In this document: in pieces, positions 7,099-10,895 of the stretch
Layout of the letters: each line of letters starts with the position of its first letter
How positions within the stretch are numbered: position 1 is the first letter of the stretch
Assembly (NCBI GenBank): GCA_031282925.1
Contig: JAITCT010000209.1
Location: 1 to 10,895, forward strand
Length of the DNA stretch: 10,895 nt
Direction: 5' to 3'
From: Dysgonamonadaceae bacterium
GTDB lineage: Bacteria; Bacteroidota; Bacteroidia; Bacteroidales; Azobacteroidaceae
Made by a program: the position numbers and the translations under genes
Notes under the pieces: generated by a model
Told to the model about the DNA's origin: nothing
The model's input: the letters and a program-made list of their open reading frames with translations, nothing else
Database searches by the model: none

Positions 7099-8079
7099 TT
7101 ATATTGACAAAACTCTTAAAGTATTAAGCAAATCCCTGTTGATGGGTTTTTCTTTCTTTATCGCTTTGGAGAAAGGCACATAAACAATTTCGTCATCTTG
7201 AATGCCAATCATCACATTGCGTTGATCCTCCATCAAAGCGTCAATGGCGGCTGCTCCCATACGGCTCGCTAAAATCCGGTCGGATGCGGTCGGCGAGCCT
7301 CCCCGCTGTATATGTCCGAGAATCGTTACCCTGACGTCGTACTGCGGGTATTCTTTTGTTACCCTTTCGGCCATACCCATGGCGCCACCGGTAATCTCAC
7401 TTTCCGCAACCAAAACGATGCTGCTGTTTTTACTTTTGCGAAAGCCGTTCTTAATCAGTTCCTCCAACTGGTCTACTTCCGTCCATATTTCCGGGATAAT
7501 AGCCGCTTCCGCTCCCGAAGCAATAGCGCCGTTCAGCGCAAGGAAACCGGCGTCGCGCCCCATCACTTCGATAAAGAACAGCCGTTCGTGCGAAGATGCG
7601 GTATCCCGTATTTTATCCACGGCTTGCATAATGGTGTTCAGCGCCGTGTCGTAACCAATGGTCGTATCCGTACCGTAAAGGTCGTTGTCTATCGTTCCCG
7701 GCAAGCCGACAATGGGAATGTTGTATTCCTGTGCGAAAATACGCGCTCCTGTCAAAGAGCCGTCGCCGCCGATAACCACCAGGGCGTCGATACCCTCCTG
7801 CTGAAGTGTTTCGTAAGCGGTTTTACGGCCTTCGGGTTCACGAAATTCCACGCTGCGGGCGGTTTTCAGGATAGTTCCGCCCTGCTGTATGATATTGCTT
7901 ACATTGTTTGTTTTAAAAGGAAGGATTTCACCGGTTATCAAACCCTTGTATCCTCTGTATATGCCTTTAACTTCCAATCCGTTGTAAATTGCGGCTCTGG
8001 TTACTGCCCTGACAGCGGCATTCATTCCGGGAGCATCGCCTCCGGAGGTAAGCAGTCCAACGCATTTGATATTTGCCAT
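7099..8079 (-). CDS. pfkA: ATP-dependent 6-phosphofructokinase
   Basis: PfkA phosphorylates fructose 6-phosphate to fructose 1,6-bisphosphate, the committed step of glycolysis, as a cytosolic tetramer. With the ATG at 8079 the protein has 326 residues and starts [18 protein letters not shown], like Bacteroidales PfkA; another ATG at 8085 would add two residues. Motifs seen are [23 protein letters not shown], the ATP-site GGDGS (104-108), [12 protein letters not shown] with catalytic Asp131 in TIDND (129-133), [12 protein letters not shown] and [14 protein letters not shown]. Gly in GGDGS (rather than GGDD) and Gly before TIDND (rather than Lys) both point to ATP rather than pyrophosphate as donor. 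A long opposite-strand frame across it has no motifs and is a shadow. Confidence 0.97.
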   Translation of the reverse strand: MANIKCVGLLTSGGDAPGMNAAVRAVTRAAIYNGLEVKGIYRGYKGLITGEILPFKTNNVSNIIQQGGTILKTARSVEFREPEGRKTAYETLQQEGIDALVVIGGDGSLTGARIFAQEYNIPIVGLPGTIDNDLYGTDTTIGYDTALNTIMQAVDKIRDTASSHERLFFIEVMGRDAGFLALNGAIASGAEAAIIPEIWTEVDQLEELIKNGFRKSKNSSIVLVAESEITGGAMGMAERVTKEYPQYDVRVTILGHIQRGGSPTASDRILASRMGAAAIDALMEDQRNVMIGIQDDEIVYVPFSKAIKKEKPINRDLLNTLRVLSI

Positions 8080-8103
8080 AATCATAACCTATTAAAAATT
8101 TCG

Positions 8104-8111
8104 CAAATTTA
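8104..8111 (-). promoter_or_regulatory. Candidate -7 promoter box for pfkA
   Basis: On the minus strand TAAATTTG (8111-8104) matches the Bacteroidota -7 consensus TAnnTTTG, 24 bases before the chosen ATG. A -33 TTTG box is not evident at 19-21 bases upstream. If used, the leader would be about 18 bases. Confidence 0.4.
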
Positions 8112-8239
8112 CAATTTCTTTTTGATTTTCGTGTTAAAAACACTGTTTTCCAAAAAAATAAATGAGAGAATCCTGTCGGGATGATTTTCAATCCGAATCA
8201 TCTTTATAAAAAATATCGTATCTTTGCCCGTATAATATT

Positions 8240-8453
8240 TATACTTTGCGCGGTATGGTTTTGTGCATAGACAAATTGCGAGTGAATATGGACAATGCGA
8301 ATACCAATAGAATGGTAATGTGAATACCATTAGAATGGTAATGTAAATACCATTATAGTGGTAATGTAAATACCACTATAGCGGTTTTTGTATCTTTATG
8401 TTTTACAAAGAAAGTTGTTTGCTAATGCACAAAACCATACCGCGCAAAGTATA
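8240..8453. mobile_element. MITE-like element: 29-bp perfect terminal inverted repeats around four palindromic units
   Basis: Bases 8240-8268 and 8425-8453 are perfect reverse complements over 29 bp (outer part tatactttgcgcgg, inner part tatggttttgtgcat). Between them are a 30-base left spacer, four tandem 23-base units (8299-8391) and a 33-base right spacer. There is no coding capacity. Short length, perfect terminal repeats and no gene are the traits of a miniature inverted-repeat transposable element. No clear target duplication beyond the ends is visible; because the ends are TA...TA, a TA duplication of the IS630/mariner type could be hidden in the palindrome. A diverged relative lies at 4794-4865. 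The element sits between the divergent pfkA and exbB genes, 43 bases upstream of the putative exb promoter. Confidence 0.65.
8299..8391. repeat. Four tandem 23-bp units, each a short palindrome
   Basis: Units begin at 8299, 8322, 8345 and 8368. Each has a 14-base core: accaatagaatggt, accattagaatggt, accattatagtggt and accactatagcggt. The second core is a perfect 6-bp inverted repeat around a two-base centre (7 bp with flanking t/a). The others have one mismatch or one G:T pair. Units 1-3 end in taatgt; the last has diverged to tttttgt. The repeats are contiguous with no unique spacers, so this is not a CRISPR array. Confidence 0.8.
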
Positions 8454-8496
8454 GTTGCACTGGTATCTGCCACTCTCAAGTGAACCGGTATTTTCC

Positions 8497-8527
8497 ATTG
8501 CCGATTAAAAAACTTTATTTACCTTTG
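8497..8527 (+). promoter_or_regulatory. Promoter of the exb operon
   Basis: ATTG (8497-8500) and TACCTTTG (8520-8527) are spaced by 19 bases, a good match to the Bacteroidota promoter pattern of a TTTG-like -33 box and TAnnTTTG -7 box. Transcription would start near 8534, leaving a leader of about 13 bases to the ATG at 8547, or 31 bases to the ATG at 8565. Confidence 0.6.
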
Positions 8528-8546
8528 CCGCCTAACTCCTGACAGG

Positions 8547-9335
8547 ATGGTTTATAAGGCAATTATGCACGGAAATAATCGGAAAATATTCACTTGGCTT
8601 AGGGAAACCCTGTTTATAACCGGTTTCCTTCTTCTTTTTCTTAATGCTCCCGCACAGGACAGTATTCCCGCCGTAATCAATAATGCGGAAGATTTTTTAC
8701 AGGAATCCGGCGGATTGCATCAGTTTGTCAAAACCCGTTTTATTGAAGGGTCGCCGCTTTTTATGAGTTCGATTGCTTTGTCAATGATTTTGGGATTGGC
8801 TTTCTGCCTGGAACGAATTATCTATTTGAATCTGGCAGAAATAGATACGGAAAAGTTTCTATCGAAAATAGAAACGCATTTGCAAAAGAAAGACATTGCA
8901 GGTGCGCAAGCGCTTGCTCGGGATACGCGGGGACCTGTTGCATCCGTCTGTTACCAGGCGGTTTCACGAATGAATGAAAATATTGAGGTTATTGACAAAT
9001 CCATTACTGCTTTCGGCAGTGTGCAGGCGGGACTTCTGGAAAAGAACCTTTCGTGGATTACCTTGTTTATTACCATCGCTCCCGCTCTCGGTTTTTTGGG
9101 TACCGTAATCGGAATGATTCAGGCTTTCGACAATATCGAACAATACGGCGATATAAGCCCGACCATTATTGCGGGAGGAATGAAAGTCGCCCTGATTACT
9201 ACGGTTGCGGGTTTGATTGTGGCGATTATCCTTCAACTTTTTTACAATTATATTCTTGCCAAAATTGAAGGTATTGTTAACCGTATGGAAGACGATGCCG
9301 TTAAAATACTGGATTTGATTGTCAAATACAAATGA
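8547..9335 (+). CDS. exbB: MotA/TolQ/ExbB proton channel family protein
   Basis: ExbB/TolQ-type inner-membrane protein, the channel-forming part of a motor that uses the proton gradient to drive TonB- or Tol-type work at the outer membrane. The 262 residues contain an N-terminal hydrophobic stretch (21-34) followed by APAQDS, resembling a signal peptide cleaved near 36; a helix at about 73-95; a cytosolic domain (about 96-165); and two helices (about 168-192 and 212-237). APALGFLGTVIGMIQAF (178-194) is the family's signature in the channel helix. An in-frame ATG at 8565 would drop six residues and keep the hydrophobic stretch. Its TGA overlaps the next ATG (ATGA), indicating coupling. It leads an operon with a small membrane protein and two ExbD proteins. 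TolQ is an alternative name, but no TolA, TolB or Pal gene is present. Confidence 0.9.
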   Translation: MVYKAIMHGNNRKIFTWLRETLFITGFLLLFLNAPAQDSIPAVINNAEDFLQESGGLHQFVKTRFIEGSPLFMSSIALSMILGLAFCLERIIYLNLAEIDTEKFLSKIETHLQKKDIAGAQALARDTRGPVASVCYQAVSRMNENIEVIDKSITAFGSVQAGLLEKNLSWITLFITIAPALGFLGTVIGMIQAFDNIEQYGDISPTIIAGGMKVALITTVAGLIVAIILQLFYNYILAKIEGIVNRMEDDAVKILDLIVKYK

Positions 9336-9559
9336 AAACTTCTTTTTATAATAAAATACCGGCTATTGCACTCTGGGTTTGCATGTCGGTTACTATGGCG
9401 GTTGCAGCGTGGTTTTTTATAGATTACGTTACGGAAGCCAACGACGGCGATACCGCCGGAACGTCTGCCCTGATTTACTGGCTCATTATTGTATTGATAG
9501 CGACATTTGCAGCCATGCTGGGGGATATTTTGTGGAGTCATTTTAAAAAGATGAAGTAA
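9332..9559 (+). CDS. Small two-helix membrane protein of the exb operon, unknown function
   Basis: The 75-residue protein has two predicted membrane helices (about 9-31 and 46-66) joined by a short acidic loop, TEANDGDTAG (34-43), and ends in the basic tail HFKKMK. The basic termini suggest that both ends face the cytosol with the loop in the periplasm. No known family motif is recognised. The ATG overlaps the exbB stop (ATGA), and the ExbD gene starts two bases after its stop, so it is firmly part of the operon. An accessory subunit of the ExbB-ExbD complex is a reasonable inference from position and topology, without direct evidence. Confidence 0.75.
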   Translation: MKTSFYNKIPAIALWVCMSVTMAVAAWFFIDYVTEANDGDTAGTSALIYWLIIVLIATFAAMLGDILWSHFKKMK

Positions 9560-9561
9560 AA

Positions 9562-10140
9562 ATGCCTCGTTTCAAACGAAACATTCCTCCTTTTAATGCA
9601 ACGTCATCGGCTGATATTGCTTTTATTTTGCTACTTTTTTTCCTGCTTTCGGGTTCGTTAAATTCCAGAACGGGGATTTACCGGCGGTTATTGCCCGATA
9701 CTTCCGAAGCAAAACTCAAAAAGAAAACAGATATCGAAAAACGTAATTTCATTACCTTTTCCATTCACGGGGATAATACGGTTTTTATGGAAGATGAACC
9801 TGTTAAGTTATCTGAAATCCGTGATATTGCCAAAAAGTTTATTGCGAATCCCGGCAATTCGGATTATTTACCGGAAAAAAAGGATGTTGAAATTCCGGAA
9901 TTAGGCCTTGTATCCGTAACGCCTCATGCCGTAATCAATTTTGAAGTCAGCCGGAAAGCATCCTATCAGGCATACATTTCCGTATTGGGCGAATTATCGG
10001 CCGCTTACGGCGAGCTGAGAAATGAATCGGCAAACGAAAGGTTTCATAAATCTTTCGAACGCTTGACCGAAGGACAGCAAGCGGCAATCCGCGAAGCCTG
10101 TCCGCTCCGGATTGCGGAAAAGGAGGTTTCCAGTGAGTAG
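9562..10140 (+). CDS. exbD: ExbD/TolR family biopolymer transport protein (first copy)
   Basis: An inner-membrane protein with one helix and a periplasmic domain, which works in the ExbB channel as the proton-responding part. The 192 residues begin with a short basic cytosolic end, then SSADIAFILLLFFLLSGSL (15-33), where Asp18 matches the conserved proton-carrying aspartate in the ExbD helix (Asp25 in E. coli). The periplasmic part (about 40-192) is longer than E. coli ExbD (141 residues in all), with extra sequence after about residue 100 and a charged C-terminal helix region; longer forms are usual in Bacteroidota. It starts two bases after the small membrane gene, and its last codons overlap the second ExbD gene by 8 bases. 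Confidence 0.9.
   Translation: MPRFKRNIPPFNATSSADIAFILLLFFLLSGSLNSRTGIYRRLLPDTSEAKLKKKTDIEKRNFITFSIHGDNTVFMEDEPVKLSEIRDIAKKFIANPGNSDYLPEKKDVEIPELGLVSVTPHAVINFEVSRKASYQAYISVLGELSAAYGELRNESANERFHKSFERLTEGQQAAIREACPLRIAEKEVSSE
10121..10126 (+). promoter_or_regulatory. Strong Shine-Dalgarno site deciding the GTG start of the second ExbD
   Basis: AGGAGG lies six bases before GTG at 10133, inside the end of the first exbD. It is the clearest ribosome site in the window and favours the GTG over an upstream in-frame TTG at 10112. Confidence 0.6.
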
Positions 10141-10576
10141 ATTTCGCAAAACGCACCGTGTGGTTCCGTCTTTAAACACAACTGCTTTGCCGGATTTGAT
10201 TTTTACTTTGTTGCTTTTTTTCATGCTGGTGGTCAATATGCGTTCCGTTCCCGCGCTGACGCAAGTGCAACTCCCAACTGCCGAAGATATTCAAAAATTG
10301 AAGGAAAAATCACTCCTTATATATATTGTAGTCGGAAAATCCGGCACGGAAGAATATCCGCCCATACAGCTCAACGATGATTTTACTTCTTTGGACGCAA
10401 TGCTGGAACAGTTGAAAAGTCTTAAAAATCAAGCGAAACCGGAAGAAAGAAATAAAATCGTTGTCGTCCTGAGAGCCGATAAGAATACCCCTATGGGAAT
10501 CGTTAATGATGTTCGCCGGATACTCCGGGCGCAAAATCTGTTGACCGTATATTATGCGGCGGAAAAACCGCATTAA
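10133..10576 (+). CDS. exbD: ExbD/TolR family biopolymer transport protein (second copy)
   Basis: A second ExbD-type protein of 147 residues, starting at GTG 10133 (MSRFRKTHRVVPSLN). A basic cytosolic end is followed by the helix ALPDLIFTLLLFFMLVV (about 18-34), whose Asp21 matches the conserved proton-carrying aspartate, and a periplasmic domain of normal ExbD size ending in VRRILRAQNLLTVYYAAEK. It shares little with the first copy outside the helix, so the pair is not a recent duplication. It overlaps the first exbD by 8 bases. Two different ExbD proteins beside one ExbB is a common arrangement in Bacteroidota; they may form a mixed pair inside one channel or serve different partners. No tonB follows within the window. 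Confidence 0.9.
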   Translation: MSRFRKTHRVVPSLNTTALPDLIFTLLLFFMLVVNMRSVPALTQVQLPTAEDIQKLKEKSLLIYIVVGKSGTEEYPPIQLNDDFTSLDAMLEQLKSLKNQAKPEERNKIVVVLRADKNTPMGIVNDVRRILRAQNLLTVYYAAEKPH

Positions 10577-10751
10577 AAGGCTAATTATTTTTTTGCATTC
10601 AGGCATGTAAGAAAACGGGAATAAGTTCCGAACCGCCTGCATACGACTAATGTTTTTAAATGCCGTACATTCACTGTAAAAATGCCGAAAACCTGCACAG
10701 GAATTTGCCGTTTCGGAATATGTTTTTCGCTGAAATTTAGTATTTTATCAA

Positions 10752-10782
10752 GTGAACGATGAAAAGATGTTTCACCGTTCAC
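10752..10782. repeat. Strong 13-bp hairpin with one mismatch
   Basis: Arms 10752-10764 (gtgaacgatgaaa) and 10770-10782 (tttcaccgttcac) pair at 12 of 13 positions around the five-base loop agatg; the single mismatch is A10759 with C10775. No T run follows on either strand, so it is not a standard intrinsic terminator. It could be an operator for the next gene, a factor-aided terminator or a repeat remnant. Confidence 0.6.
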
Positions 10783-10855
10783 CTGCACCTTTAAACGGAA
10801 TGTCCATATCCCTATTAATAAGTAGCATAAATATATAAAAACCCTATAAATTGGG

Positions 10856-10887
10856 ATTGCGCACCCTTTTTGCCTGCCGTACCTTTG
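10856..10887 (+). promoter_or_regulatory. Promoter facing out of the right end of the window
   Basis: ATTG (10856-10859) and TACCTTTG (10880-10887) are 20 bases apart, the same boxes and nearly the same spacing as in the exb promoter. It implies a plus-strand gene just beyond the window. Confidence 0.5.
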
Positions 10888-10895
10888 TGCCGAAT

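Larger units (their letters stand above)
10577..10895. other. Gene-free stretch after the exb operon
   Basis: The stretch has no supported gene. A minus-strand 67-codon frame (10585-10788) has no motif and no neighbour logic. It holds a hairpin at 10752-10782, a weaker inverted repeat (ccgaaa 10685-10690 with tttcgg 10711-10716) and an outward-facing promoter at its end. No clear intrinsic terminator follows the second exbD, although a T run is present at about 10590. Confidence 0.5.

Noticed and set aside
7312..8184. A 290-codon plus-strand frame opposite pfkA
   Set aside because: It has no recognisable motif, while the minus strand encodes a complete PfkA with all catalytic motifs; it is a shadow frame.
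8219..8226. TATCTTTG as a plus-strand promoter running into the palindromic element
   Set aside because: It matches the -7 consensus but has no -33 box and no gene directly downstream; probably chance in A/T-rich sequence.
8299..8391. Possible CRISPR array
   Set aside because: The 23-base units follow each other directly with no unique spacers, and no cas genes are present.
10112..10132. TTG start giving the second ExbD seven extra residues
   Set aside because: The GTG at 10133 has AGGAGG at good spacing and gives a standard ExbD N-terminus.
10585..10788. A 67-codon minus-strand frame after the exb operon
   Set aside because: No motif or partner gene, and it runs through the 10752-10782 hairpin; it could be a repeat remnant but cannot be supported as a gene.

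Overview
The window looks like a chromosomal segment of a Bacteroidota bacterium, most likely order Bacteroidales. The metabolic proteins (PurC, PfkA, PhoH, the S41 protease, the dCMP-type deaminase) resemble Bacteroidales versions. The promoters fit the Bacteroidota pattern of a -33 TTG-type box and a -7 TAnnTTTG box, and most genes lack a clear Shine-Dalgarno sequence. The species cannot be named from this sequence.

Layout. (1) 1-312 is the 3' end of hisD (+). (2) 313-1689 is a visibly A/T-rich insert with a ClpP/crotonase-fold protease of the SDH_sah (serine dehydrogenase proteinase) type and an unrecognised 66-residue protein two bases downstream. It looks like accessory DNA placed where histidine genes would be expected. 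(3) 1690-4328 is a compact minus-strand operon phoH-purC-aroE, with a TAATG overlap and a 3-base gap. (4) 4329-4949 is a 621-bp gene-free stretch with a palindrome over the putative phoH promoter, a REP-like inverted repeat and a degraded relative of the element described below. (5) 4950-8079 is a minus-strand series pfkA, dCMP-deaminase-like gene, S41 protease, possibly one transcription unit. (6) 8086-8546 is gene-free and holds a 214-bp MITE-like element with perfect 29-bp terminal inverted repeats around four 23-bp palindromic tandem units. (7) 8547-10576 is a plus-strand proton-channel operon: ExbB/TolQ, a small two-helix membrane protein, ExbD, ExbD. (8) 10577-10895 is gene-free, with a strong hairpin and a promoter pointing out of the window.

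Function. Most genes are housekeeping: histidine, purine and shikimate synthesis, glycolysis, pyrimidine nucleotide metabolism, an RNA-linked ATPase and envelope proteolysis. The ExbB-X-ExbD-ExbD cluster should encode an inner-membrane proton-driven motor of the TonB/Tol type, without a TonB gene in view. The least explained parts are the intergenic element family (one intact and one decayed copy 3.4 kb apart) and the A/T-rich protease plus small-protein pair. No RNA genes, CRISPR arrays or full insertion sequences were seen.
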